Source: Sipunculus nudus
Lineage: Eukaryota > Annelida > Sipuncula > Golfingiida > Sipunculidae
Length of the DNA: 64,000 bases
Direction of reading: 5' to 3'
Assembly (NCBI GenBank): GCA_026874595.1
Contig: CM049317.1
Location: 16,107,382 to 16,171,381 of the forward strand
The position numbers and the translations under genes are program-made. Below are positions 11,782-22,779 of the stretch, in pieces; the first letter of the stretch is position 1, and each line of letters opens with the position of its first letter. Under the pieces are notes generated by a model. That model had not been told where the DNA came from. It worked only from the letters and a program-made list of their open reading frames with translations, and ran no database searches.

Positions 11782-14700
11782 GTACACGACGGAGGTATAC
11801 TAATTAAATGAAGGTGTGGATGGAACCTGTTATATTCAAAAAGCACTTGTGTTATATTAACAATAAGACAATAAAGGAATTTTTTTTTATTCGAGCAGTA
11901 ACACCAGGGCAGTGATAGGCATTATTGTGATGCTGTTTATTCTAATTTTTGACCGTTTTTATAGTCTCCGTTTTATAAATCTCTTAGGGTACGAAGGATT
12001 TTTTAAATACAATGAGGATTACTCACGTAAAGTTCTCAGTAAAATTGATAAAATAAACCTTTGTCGTGATACCCTCTGTGGCAAACCCTCACATATGCAC
12101 GGTTCTGGTTTTAAAAGGTCGGGGTATGCACGGTCATGGTTTTGAAAGGTCGGGGGTATGCATGGTCATGGTTTTGAAAGGTCGGGGGTATGCACGGTTA
12201 TGGTTTTGAAAGGTCGGGGGTATGCACGGTTATGGTTTTGAAAGGTCGGGGGTATGCATGGTTAAGGTTTTAAAAGGTCGGGGGTATGCACGGTCATGGT
12301 TTTGAAAGGTCGGGGTATGCACGGTCATGGTTTTGAAAGGTCAGGGTATGCACGGTTATGGTTTTGAAAGGCCAGGGTATGCACGGTTATGGTTTTAAAA
12401 GGTCGGAAATGGACGGTTATGGTTTTAACAGGTCGGGGTATGCACGGTTATGGTTTTAAAGGGTCGGGGTATGCACATTCATGGTTTTGAAAGGTCGGGC
12501 GTATGCACGGTTATGGTTTTGAAAGGTCGGGGGTATGCACGGTTATGATTTTGAAAGGTCGGGGGTATGCATGGTTAAGGTTTTAAAAGGTCGGGGGTAT
12601 GCACGGTCATGGTTTTGAAAGGTCGGGGTATGCACGGTCATGGTTTTGAAAGGTCAGGGTATGCACGGTTATGGTTTTGAAAGGCCAGGGTATGCACGGT
12701 TATGGTTTTAAAAGGTCGGGGTATGCACGGTTATGGTTTTAAAAGGTCGGGGTATGCACAGTTATGGTTTTGAAAGGTCGGGGGTATACACGGTTATGGT
12801 TTTGAAAGGTCGGGGTATCCCCGGTTATGGTTTTGACAGGTCGGGGTTGATGCCAAACGTGTTCTCTTGGGGTAATTTCCATATTTCCGAGAATTCCTGA
12901 GGCAATTAACATTATTTTTCGAAGGGGCTACCTTAACCTAGGATAGTTAATCCACTAGACATTTATTTTAATTTTGCAGGTAAATCAGTCGAGGACTCGA
13001 TATCCAATGATGACCTCACGCTCCTGCGTAAAGAATTGGACAATTTTTTAAATCAATACAACGAATTGGACCCCAAGGCGTCAGAGCCGAAGGCTGATGG
13101 TAAACGTAACTATGACAACGTGAATCTATCCCGGAATGCTATAGGTAACTCTGAAGATGGCGGCGCATCGGTATTAAAATCAACAGGTCAAAAGTTCACC
13201 AAGGATGACGTCACGTTCTCTCTGTTTCTCAGGTAAGCAAATATGTTTCATAAATGTTTAATCTGCTGGTATTTAGTTATAAATTATATCTATGTGTGTC
13301 TAGTATTACAACTAGAATTATGGACTCAAAGGAAATAGGGGGCCCGGTTGTGGGATGCACCCAAAACTGTGTTTATATTCACTTATTCGGTCCATATTCC
13401 CAGGTTCCACTGACTGGACATTTATGAATTTTACTTGATGACGCTCCTCAATCCGGATCATACACCGGATCCACACCAAATTCTAATAAAATCTTTATTC
13501 GCCAATTCCCAAATTCCCTGAAAATATCACGAGGTTCCGCCCAAGATTTCGTGAGTTATGTTTGAAAAAGCACATAAATCACACACAAAAGCCTAGAAAC
13601 ACACAAACGAACACACAAACGAACTTGGATGAACGTATTTCCTCCTGGGTGAGACAAAATGTTTCATTTAGACCCATTTCATTTCCACCCATATCCCGCA
13701 AACCTATTTTAATTAAACTGTCCCTGTTTTTTTTTGTAAACTTAATCTAATTAGCATCCATACACGGGAGATTGCATTGCGAGTTTTAATCATTTAAAGT
13801 AAGTAAAATTTAAACAAATAAAAAAAATAAATACATTCAGGCTTTATATGATGCTGATTTGTTTTAAAGGCTGCAAAATACAACGTCGTTCTCTGTGAGG
13901 AGTCAAAGACGTTTATTAGTTTATCTCTTTATGGAAACTCATTAAGTTTGCTTCAAAATCGGTGCCAATGCAATGGGTAATGCTATTGTCATGCCATATA
14001 TGGACTTCGCTTATGGTAACTAGGACCGTCATGTCGCAAGACGATTGACAATTTTTTATTTACATTTTTTTTTCTAAATCCTTATTAATCATTTTAGTCA
14101 AAATATAGTTAATTACAGTTCAATTAATAATTTAATCGACTCGCTCTTCTATTCTGCCGTGGGGACTAAGGGTAATTGACTTGAGTAAAAATAACTATTT
14201 ACCTAATCAAACCTCTTTTTAATTCGTTGTTGTTGTCAGAGACCAGGATGTAAAAGCATTCACTCTGAGCAGGGCCAGGAACATCGCCTCATCCGGGTTC
14301 CGACCTGAGCGGATCACGCGATTTGTAATTCACGGCTATACCAGGAAAGGTGACGAGCCCGTCATGTTGAACATGAAAGACGCATTACTTCAGCAGGTGA
14401 GTAAACATAATTAATATACATTATAATGTTCATTATTAATTAACCACGCATATTAGAAGCCATATATTCTTATCTCGGCCCATGCGATGTAACGCAAGAT
14501 GCCTAGTTCGTATCGCAGCCTGGTCAATTCTGGTTATATCAGCCCAGCACGTATGTATCAGCTCGCTGGAATGCATTAAGTGTCAACCCCGCAGAGTCCT
14601 TGACATGTAACAACACAACTGCATTAAGTGAAATTACCAGACAGCAGTTCATGCATAAGGTATATAGATAATCATTAAATTTACAACATATTGAGCAAGT

Positions 14701-16084
14701 AAGATTTAAATAACAGAGTAAATGGATATGATAGCACCCGTTAACCTGTTAACCAAAAGTATTATCAACGATATATTGTGCCCTCACATCGTAGACATGA
14801 AAAGAGCACCAACCAAAAAAAAAGGGGAAAAAAAATATATAATGATCAGGCTCCTTGCACTGAATATCCACTACTGCTCATCATAAAAAAGCCAGAAATC
14901 CATCTACAAATTTAGCAAAGTGATATGGCAGTCGAATTCTCCGACGATGAGCGTCTATCATATGAAAATTAATTGAAAAAAGAGACGAAATGTGCTTTCT
15001 ATAATAATATAGAAAATGATGTAATAAAATAAAAAAAGTAAAGCTTTGATTAAGCTTTTATTATAGAAGTCTTCTACTGTGCCATAGTCTTTAAAATGTT
15101 AATTGAATTAATATTTTTATGATGAAATGAAACCATATAAGCTTTCTCACAAATTCGCAAAAAACTTGCTTTATTTAATGCATTTAGGTTGCATAATTTA
15201 TCAATGCTATCTCGTATTCAGATAATTTTCTTTCTTTCACTTGTATTTTATATAGGTCATTCTGCTTGATCCATGTCAATATTATTTCAGGATCTGATTA
15301 ACAGATATGCACTAGCACATCGTTCATTTTGAACCCATATTCGACACACTATTTTTCTGAACACACGAATATCAGGTTAATACTCTGAAAAAATTGTGAT
15401 TGAAGCTCAGTTACATTTCGTTTGAAAACGTGTGAAACTACAAATAAATGGTGAGTTAGCAGGCATGTTTTATGCGTTCAGGTGGTAAAGTGATTTAACG
15501 AAATGTTAAGGGACCTATTCAGATATATTACGTTTTCAACTATAGATAACCCCCTGAAACTTTTATAAAATAAGCCAGAAAACGTCTACCCAAACACACA
15601 CAGGCTGTTTCGTGTTGTTGAAATCCACGTGTTTATAACAAAATAATCCAAACACATTCAGCGGGACATGTAGAAGCAATTTTACAATTTACTTTTTGCA
15701 ACTAAAGATCTTTAAACTTTCGATCTAAACTAACTATAGACAATTTAACTTCCGCACATATGCAACAAACCACTTAATATATATATATATCTATATAAAA
15801 CGGTTTCTCTTGAAAATAAGAGCGACAATATGTAAGTGCATGATTTTTTTAATATCTGCCATAAAATTAAATACATAAACCAACAAAACAGATTCCTTCA
15901 GTTTATCTTTTACTCACACCGATAAAGCCAGCAATCGATCGCATTGATTTTATTTTGAATATCAACCTTAAAAATAATTTAAAACAAAATGTTTTTATTT
16001 GACAAGTAGATACAACACATCATAAATGTAAATAAACAAACTTCTTGTTAAAACTATGACCAGCTGTCATGGAAATATAACATA

Positions 16085-16144
<60 letters not shown>

Positions 16145-17352
16145 ACATATGAAGTATAGTAATGTTTTTTTTAAGGCGTTTGTGATACTCAATGCTCAGT
16201 GACTCGGTGTAGTCTTGATTTCTGAACTGCGTGTACACGGTACCTGTTGAACTGGTTTGAACACAGCGAGTGAGTGCGACAAAGTCACTTGTCGAACCAT
16301 CAGATTATACGCTTTAAAGACCTTAGTCTAATAATAGACCAAACTATGACCTTGATCTAAAAATAACTCTCGCACATACTAATAATTGCTGTCTAGCATG
16401 ATGCACAAGTGGGATGGAGGTCATATTCCGAAAAATATCAGTAATGGTCTGTCTGGCTGTGAACAAAATATCAAATAAATCATGTTTATATATATATATA
16501 TATTGTTACGAAACCCAACAACAACAGATCACGTAGTCATGACGAGCATACGTTTTGTTAAGGAAATAAAAAAAAATCAGATTCTGCAACAATAGGCAGC
16601 GTTAAATGTCTAGGGGAATGAATAAAGAAGTCAGTGGTTTTTTGTTAACAAATAATTATAATTTATTCTTAAAACAATCCTAACATTACATATACACAAA
16701 ATCAATATAATTACACAGTATAACAACAGTATAACAATAAATCAATACAATAACACAGTATAATAAATAAATTGTACAATACCTGGATACAACCACCGTC
16801 ACAGCGACAAAAAGTCCTTTAAAACGGAGCAGTTCGCATAAATCTCCTCAGAGAATAATAGTCCAATTCAATCACAAAATCAGTCTGTTGTAATCCAAAA
16901 GTGAGGTTCTTGTAATATCCCGAAGGCAAACTGGAGACAGACCGAACTAAATCTGCATAGATTTCGTAGAATCCCTGATACTAATGCAATTATCAGATAG
17001 GTCCAAAACTGACTCACACTGTTCCGTGTCCTCTGGAATATTTCTCTCTCCCCTCTGCTCTAAAACACAGACCCTATTTATAACTTTTCATTCTAAAATT
17101 CTAGAAACTTCTATTTCACGAACATACCCAAAGAACCCAACAATACATGATACACACGCCCAAAGAACATTACAAGACACTCGCTCATAGAGCGCAACCA
17201 GCCCAGAAAGTTTCAGATTAGTATGAGCGCTTTGTTTCTACACTCCGCGAGAGTTCAGCAGGTACGGTTATTTATAGCAGCGCACAGGGTTTGCGCTTGA
17301 CACGAAAATGTATGCCTACAGACACATGTACCACAATAAAAGAGACACCTGT

Positions 17353-17398
<46 letters not shown>

Positions 17399-20300
17399 AG
17401 AGAGATAGAGAGATAGAGAGGGAGAATTAGTTATAAAATGATATTCATTATTCATATCTATTACATAGTTATATATAATATATTATATTAATATATTCTG
17501 TATATATTACATATATAAATATATAAATATAATATATATATATATTATATAATAACATATACAATATGCTGGACATTTGTTTTCACGTTTCATTCAATGA
17601 GCAAGAAATTGTCACCAGCGATAATATTTTGAAGGACTCGTACCGGAAGGTCATATGTACATATACTGCGAAAAATACACACGAAAATCGAACTAGATAG
17701 TTCATTAATGAGATTACTTCATACCCTCTATAGCCTCCCCTCCCCTCCCCCTCCCTAATATTATAAGGCTTTTCTGTCAGGCTTCAGTAATACTGCTTCA
17801 CCTGCATGGTCAGGTTCACCCGACATTTACAAATGCTGAACCTAATAACTATGAAAAGAGCGGTCTCCCTGTGAACAAAGATCCGAACCTTTGTCATAAT
17901 GGTGTATATAATACTTTGAATTAAAAATATATAATGGAGATCTAGGTTACCTCCAAAAGTGAAGAGAATATTCCTGGGGTGTTTTCCAAACCCTCCTACA
18001 AGTTCCATCAGAATCTGCACAATAATTTAGCGTAAAAATGCTAACACATCAACCAGCTCATGGAAAAATATAAAACCGCTCCACCTGCCACAGATATAAC
18101 TAAGTCTCCGCGTTCTATTCGAGACTGGCTCTTTCTGGTGCTCCCTAACAAGCTCTTAGTTTGTTCTCTTGATTCATGACAGGAGGTCTCTTGAATGACC
18201 TGTCTTTATTGTATTTGATGACGTGACTCGAGTGTACCTGCCAGTTCTGTGTATTCTACGCGTGGAGCGGTTGTTTACCTCTCGTGGTCACGTGTCATGT
18301 GCCCGGGGCACACTCTGTTCGAAAGCAGCATGAGCTATATATAAAAATTATTTAAACATGCTTGGACGCCCATAGGAAGTTTTTATAGTGCTATCAGGTG
18401 GAAAACTGTGGAATTAATTATTCTACTTATCTCTGAAAACAATTTATGGTGGTGGCACTTAACCATTGTCGTGCAACTTCTCTGTGGCCATGCATTGAAA
18501 TTGTCAATTTTTGGTTTTGTATCGGCGGGAACGAAATTATTTGTTTCCTGAGGAGGGGCAAGGAGGTAATATAACCTCATTGAGTGGCGTGTGTGTCATT
18601 TATCATATTTCCCAAGAATCCTGTGGAATATTACATCAGTAAAAGAGTCTATCACAACGCACTCAATCAGAAACTTCGCCAGTGTATCGAGCTGTTGATT
18701 TCGCCACGGTATCAAATAGAGTGCAAGCTGTCTTACTTGGAATGCAGAATCGGATCCGGGGGGGGGGGGGATCCAGAGGGTCCTGAACCCCCCCTTCAAC
18801 AGCTGCTACCTCTTTCATTATTAGGGTTCAGACCACTTATTGCGGCCTGGACCCCTTCCCTCTTTTGTCCGGACATGGGAGCATTTTTAAAATTTATTAG
18901 TCTTCGGGGGTTAGACCCCTCCTTTTCCTAAATCCTGGATCCGACCCTGGAGTGAAACTGGTCTACAAGTGCGAAATAACGAAAGACTAATACGCTAGTG
19001 TGGCAATATATTATAATGTCGATTGATCATGTTTTGCAGGACGATGTGAACGTGTTTCTTGTTGGCTGGGGACCGGGGGCCTTTGAGAAGTATCACGTGT
19101 CCGTTGCTAACACTGACATAGTGGGGGCCGCGATAGCAGAATTCATTCACATACTTGAAGACGAAACTCTGACGTCACGTGTAAGGATGCACCTCATTGG
19201 TCACAGTCTAGGTGGTCACGTGTCAGCTGCAGCTGGAAAGAGGCTGCAAAATCCAAAACTAGCAAGGATTTCAGGTAAATTGCTTGTTTGCCAGAGCATA
19301 GACCGTGTATACGTTTCGCAATATTTTGTGGGTGTATCTGGCTCTATAGAAAGGTTGTTGGCTTTACTGACCACAATATTATAAAAAAAGAAGACCACGA
19401 TCAAGATCAAGATCAAGAGATTCCATAGCTCGTACCATGAGGTTATTTAAGCAGCCACAGTAGTCTTGGCCCCAGTTAGACTTAAAATACATGGATGTGC
19501 AAGATTTTTTTTGTTATAACGACAACTGATTAATATTAGAGACTTTGACGAAATCCCTTTTTTCAGATTGTTATACCTGTTTAAGTTTTATGACATATGC
19601 AATCTTGAAAGAACAGAAATTAGAAAACAATTTTACATGACAATGTACAAACTGTGTAAATTATTCCGTTCGTTCATAATAAACATTCTGACAACTGCCC
19701 AACGGCAAGGTTCGGGAAACAAATCTTAAGGGTTTCTTTTATACATATCATAACGAATCTGCATCCGAAAGGATATATGCCTCCGCCACTGGAGCACAAG
19801 TTAAAAAAACGCTCTGCGAACACACTTTCCACCGTCACAGGCTTTAGGCCCTCCACTGTAAACTGAACAGGTGGCCGGACCACAAATGCGCAGCGCATGG
19901 AGCTCGACCTTCTGTGCATTCCCATATATTTGGCCCATATTCCCAGGTTCATTCGTGTATAAGTGACCGCACATTTGTGAATGTTCATTGATGCCGCTCC
20001 AGGATCCGGAAAAGAAGCTGGATGAACACCAAAATTTAATCGATTCTTCAATGGCCCATTCCCAAAATGCCCTGAATATTCCATTAGATTCCGTTCATGA
20101 CTGCGTGAGTTATGTTGTGAACAATCACACACTCAAACCTACACGCAAATACACACACAAGAACGGGAATGATCGCATAACCTTCTGGCGGAGGCAATCT
20201 TACCATATTTTGTGCTGCTTATTCCTCTGTTGTCAGGACTGGACGTACCTGATTACGGCTTCAATGCCGCTAAGCCTGACAACATGCTGGACCCGACTGA

Positions 20301-20571
20301 TGCGGAGTTTGTGGATGAAATGCACACTCACGTCTCTGTATCCATGAAGGGCCATGCGGATTTCTACCCGAACGGCGGACTGAGCCAGCCGCCATGCTCC
20401 CAAGGATTTATGGGAAAAATCACCGGCACCGTATATAATTCCTTAATAGGAGACCAAGAAGGTATATTTATAGCGATCATTGTACATGTATATCAAATGA
20501 AATAGCTTGATTATTATTTAAGAAACTCCGGGATTAATTAAAAGCGCCATCTAACAGTTATACTAACAAGG

Positions 20572-20628
<57 letters not shown>

Positions 20629-22503
20629 CGAATGTCCCTTAAAACAATGGACGTCCCAAACTCTGACCATGCTCAATGTCTTGAAGACTTGACAATCCGT
20701 TCAATCATTGGTGACAACATATACAACATATATGTCCAAAGTAAAGGAATCAAAGCTAGCAGGTCGCGAGTTCAAATCTCAGCCGAGGCGGTAAGATTTT
20801 TCACGATCGGGAATCACCCAGCTCTGGAGGCTTAATGAAAACGCCGTGCCCCATGGCCGTGTTTCACCAACAAACGATGTTGTTTTAGGGGTTCCTGGGT
20901 GCTATGACCCATCAATTGGAACAATTACACACCCTTTGCCCGCAGGTTCAGAAGTGACCGGGGCTGGACAACACAAGGATATAAAATATGAAGCGTGCGC
21001 TGCTGCCCTGTCAGGTAGTCTGAAACCAGAATGGAAATCTCCAGATGTAAATACTTAGTTAAGCTTGCATTAACAACATGGAGGCGGTTAACAAATAATG
21101 TTATTTAGAAATCTAATATAAGTTCAAGATATGATATTAAAGTACGAATCAGATATAGGCGCCATGGCAACCGCTTGCAAATGAGGTTGTTGAAACCATA
21201 ATCGTAATATAATAACCCAATTATCCCTCGAAAATACAGCAGCGAGAGGTTTGGTTAAAGGCATTGGTTAAATATGAAAACCTGTTTTGTTTCAGCCACT
21301 AAAGAATTAGTTGTCTGTGACCACAATATAGCCCCAGAATATTACATCGAGTCTATCAACGCAAACACCACGGACTGTTACTTCCGGGCCAAGGCATGCC
21401 GGGATTACCGATATTTCCGGGTAAGAAATGCTGTACATTATTGTAAATTGAGGTTTTTTTTAATAAAGTATGTCGTGTATACATATATGCATCATCGAAG
21501 GATATAGCAGGACAACTTGGTCTTATGCCAATCCGTCACATTATAAACATTGGTTGTCTTTGGTTTGGTAAAAAAAACGGTGAAAAAAAGCGTCAGCTGA
21601 CTGGTCAGAGTGATACATAAACTGTAGCTTGGTAAACTTAAACCCGCTCAGTTGTGTCAGCATTATATATTCGAAAAATTCAAATTATGCTGGGAAATAT
21701 TTCGAATATATTCCATTTGTGCGGGGGCGGTGGAGTAAGCGGGAGCGGGGGTTTAATGGTTAAGATGCCGGGCACATGATCGAGAGGTCGTGAGTTCGAA
21801 TCCCGTTCAGACCCAACCGTGCCAAGACGCTCGGTCAAAGTGTGCCTCTGTCCATCCAGCAGTAGAAATGGGTACCAGTAAAAACTGGGAAGGTAACCTG
21901 CGATGGACTAGCGTCCCATCCAGGAGGAGTTTAACTCCGAAGTAGCTTCAAACTTTATAAACCGGGATGAGCTCCAGCCTGATGAGGTAGTAGGCTCGGG
22001 TGTAGAAGCCCAACATACTTCCAGTTGTTTATGATATCGGTTTTATATATTCGAATAATCCAAATTACATATGCTGTTGAATATTTCGAATATATTCCAC
22101 TTGTGTACTTCCTCAACCTAATCAAGGAAAACAATTTAAAATAACATTCAGGGATTGCGATTAGATTCTCGTCATTAAATGGTTCTTGTTCCTATCACTT
22201 ACACCAGTCCAACAAAGACAAATTTGATCAATTCTGAAAATGATATCCTTTACATAAAAATCTTTATAAAGTCTACATCTGTAGTAAAATCAATACGAAT
22301 CCCTGCATTTTATTTCTGATTTGTAAATCAATGATTTTTTTTTTAATCGATGACATCAAATTAATTTTTTATTTTTTTTTCAGAAAAATAGATGTGAGAA
22401 AGGCGAATTTAACTTCATGGGGTTCCATGCCATGAAGCCATCTATGGGCAGAAAGAAGTACTATCTCAAAACTGGAAATGGAAAGCCATATTGCCTGGAG
22501 TGA
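10571..22503 (+). CDS. Pancreatic-type lipase, copy 2 (complete, 391 aa, 7 coding exons)
   Basis: Joins 10571-10631, 12980-13232, 14240-14396, 19040-19274, 20237-20461, 21296-21420 and 22384-22503, a frame of 1176 bases with every junction in phase. Residues 1-20 are a signal peptide (M-I-L-W-R-V...V-P-L-L-V-H). Residues about 22-90 form a polar N-terminal segment. The lipase core starts near 95, with H136-G137 near the oxyanion strand, Ser213 in G-H-S-L-G-G-H, Asp238 in G-L-D and His320 in C-D-H. Cys289 and Cys318 bracket a lid of 28 residues, so it resembles lid-bearing lipases. No PLAT domain follows. Expected to be secreted and to hydrolyse acyl esters; substrate choice (triglyceride or phospholipid) cannot be read here. 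A TATA-like tatttata lies about 70 bases upstream of the ATG. Confidence 0.93.
11730..11776 (+). repeat. (AT)n microsatellite
   Basis: In intron 1 of lipase copy 2. Confidence 0.95.
12092..12846 (+). repeat. Minisatellite in lipase copy 2 intron 1, unit about 31 bp
   Basis: About 25 imperfect copies of a unit reading ggtatgcacggttatggttt then tgaaaggtcggg. A block of about 150 bases beginning ggtatgcatggttaagg at 12251 recurs at 12564, so a 313-base higher-order unit has been duplicated. Confidence 0.95.
12980..13232 (+). CDS. Lipase copy 2, exon 2
   Basis: Acceptor aattttgcag; donor ag/gtaagc; phases 1 and 2. Encodes the charged segment before the lipase core and the strand F-S-L-F-L-R that opens the fold. 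The region rich in Asn, Glu and Lys looks like a propeptide or lineage-specific extension. Confidence 0.88.
13375..13650 (+). repeat. Dispersed repeat ending in gcggaggcaat, copy 2
   Basis: Has tccatattcccaggttcc, caatccggatcatac and tttcgtgagttatgt. In intron 2 of lipase copy 2. Confidence 0.6.
14240..14396 (+). CDS. Lipase copy 2, exon 3 (oxyanion loop)
   Basis: Acceptor gttgttgtcag; donor cag/gtgagt; phases 2 and 0. Encodes R-F-V-I-H-G-Y-T-R-K-G, matching the His-Gly loop that helps to form the oxyanion hole in this family. Confidence 0.9.
16086..16142 (+). repeat. (AT)n microsatellite
   Basis: In intron 3 of lipase copy 2. Shorter (AT)n tracts lie either side of the solo LTR at 16489-16503 and 17357-17394. 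Confidence 0.95.
16504..17356 (+). mobile_element. Solo LTR (copy 1) in lipase copy 2 intron 3
   Basis: Bounded by TGTTACGAAACC and CACCTGTAACA, the TG...CA ends of an LTR with short inverted termini. Flanked by ATAT on both sides. Shares long stretches with 52327-53751 (cagattctg, taggggaatgaataaagaag, ggttttttgttaacaaata, cctggatac). No coding region or second LTR is nearby, so it is a solo LTR. Confidence 0.7.
18746..18956 (+). repeat. G-rich short interspersed repeat with inverted ends
   Basis: Starts cggatccggggg and ends tttcctaaatcctggatccg; relative of 6566-6692. The open frames crossing it are chance. Before the exon 4 of lipase copy 2. Confidence 0.58.
19040..19274 (+). CDS. Lipase copy 2, exon 4 (nucleophile elbow)
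   Basis: 235 bp, joins L-L-Q-Q to D-D-V-N-V-F in phase 0. Holds Ser213. It differs from the copy 1 exon at six amino acids, all conservative or on the surface as far as can be judged. Confidence 0.93.
19925..20203 (+). repeat. Dispersed repeat ending in gcggaggcaat, copy 3
   Basis: Has cccatattcccaggttcatt, tgactgcgtgagttatgttg and tggcggaggcaat. In intron 4 of lipase copy 2, at the same place as copy 1 in the paralogue, so it predates the duplication. Confidence 0.68.
20237..20461 (+). CDS. Lipase copy 2, exon 5 (catalytic Asp, lid Cys)
   Basis: 225 bp, same length and phases as copy 1, with only two protein changes (F to Y and A to P). Contains Asp238 and Cys289. Confidence 0.93.
20576..20626 (+). 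repeat. (AT)n microsatellite
   Basis: Directly before the SINE in intron 5 of lipase copy 2. Confidence 0.95.
20690..21095 (+). mobile_element. tRNA-derived SINE, in lipase copy 2 intron 5
   Basis: Head with ggtcgcgagttcaaatctca (B box type), body with gatttttcacgatc, ggttcctgggtgctatgacc and ctgccctgtcaggtagtctg, end near gaggcggttaac. Boundaries approximate. Confidence 0.72.
21296..21420 (+). CDS. Lipase copy 2, exon 6 (catalytic His)
   Basis: 125 bp, acceptor tttgtttcag, donor CGG/gtaaga. Contains Cys318 and His320 of C-D-H, and a probable N-glycosylation site N-T-T. Confidence 0.93.
21735..22035 (+). mobile_element. tRNA-derived SINE of a second type, with V-like central domain
   Basis: Head gggtttaatggttaagatgc (A box type) and gtcgtgagttcgaatcccg (B box type), then cctgcgatggactagcgtcc in the middle. 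The last resembles the conserved central domain of V-SINEs. Ends near tgtagaagccca. In intron 6 of lipase copy 2. Confidence 0.68.
22384..22503 (+). CDS. Lipase copy 2, exon 7 (C terminus)
   Basis: Acceptor after a long T tract; TGA at 22501-22503. Encodes M-G-F-H-A-M-K-P and ends P-Y-C-L-E. The exon continues 13 bases past the stop to a donor at 22516/22517. Confidence 0.92.
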   Translation, partial: KNRCEKGEFNFMGFHAMKPSMGRKKYYLKTGNGKPYCLE

Positions 22504-22779
22504 CCTTCCGCGACTGGTAAATTTATAATCAATTATTATATGAAATATTTACATTCAATTAATTATCCAATCCTGTATGATTATGCTTGATCAACAATTC
22601 ATATCACGTATTCTTATATGAACGTATTAAAAAATTCCATTACAATGTAGAACCGCTGCCCTTCGTTAAGTTCACTAGCAAACAACATGAATGAATTTTG
22701 TTTTATTCTGTTAATATTCATAATGGAGGACAATTGATAAGCAGACAGATATACTGACAAATTGACACAAGATTGAGAC

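Noticed and set aside
21741-21815. Candidate functional tRNA gene
   Set aside because: A and B box-like sequences are present, but there is no convincing cloverleaf with paired acceptor stem and the sequence continues into a SINE body.
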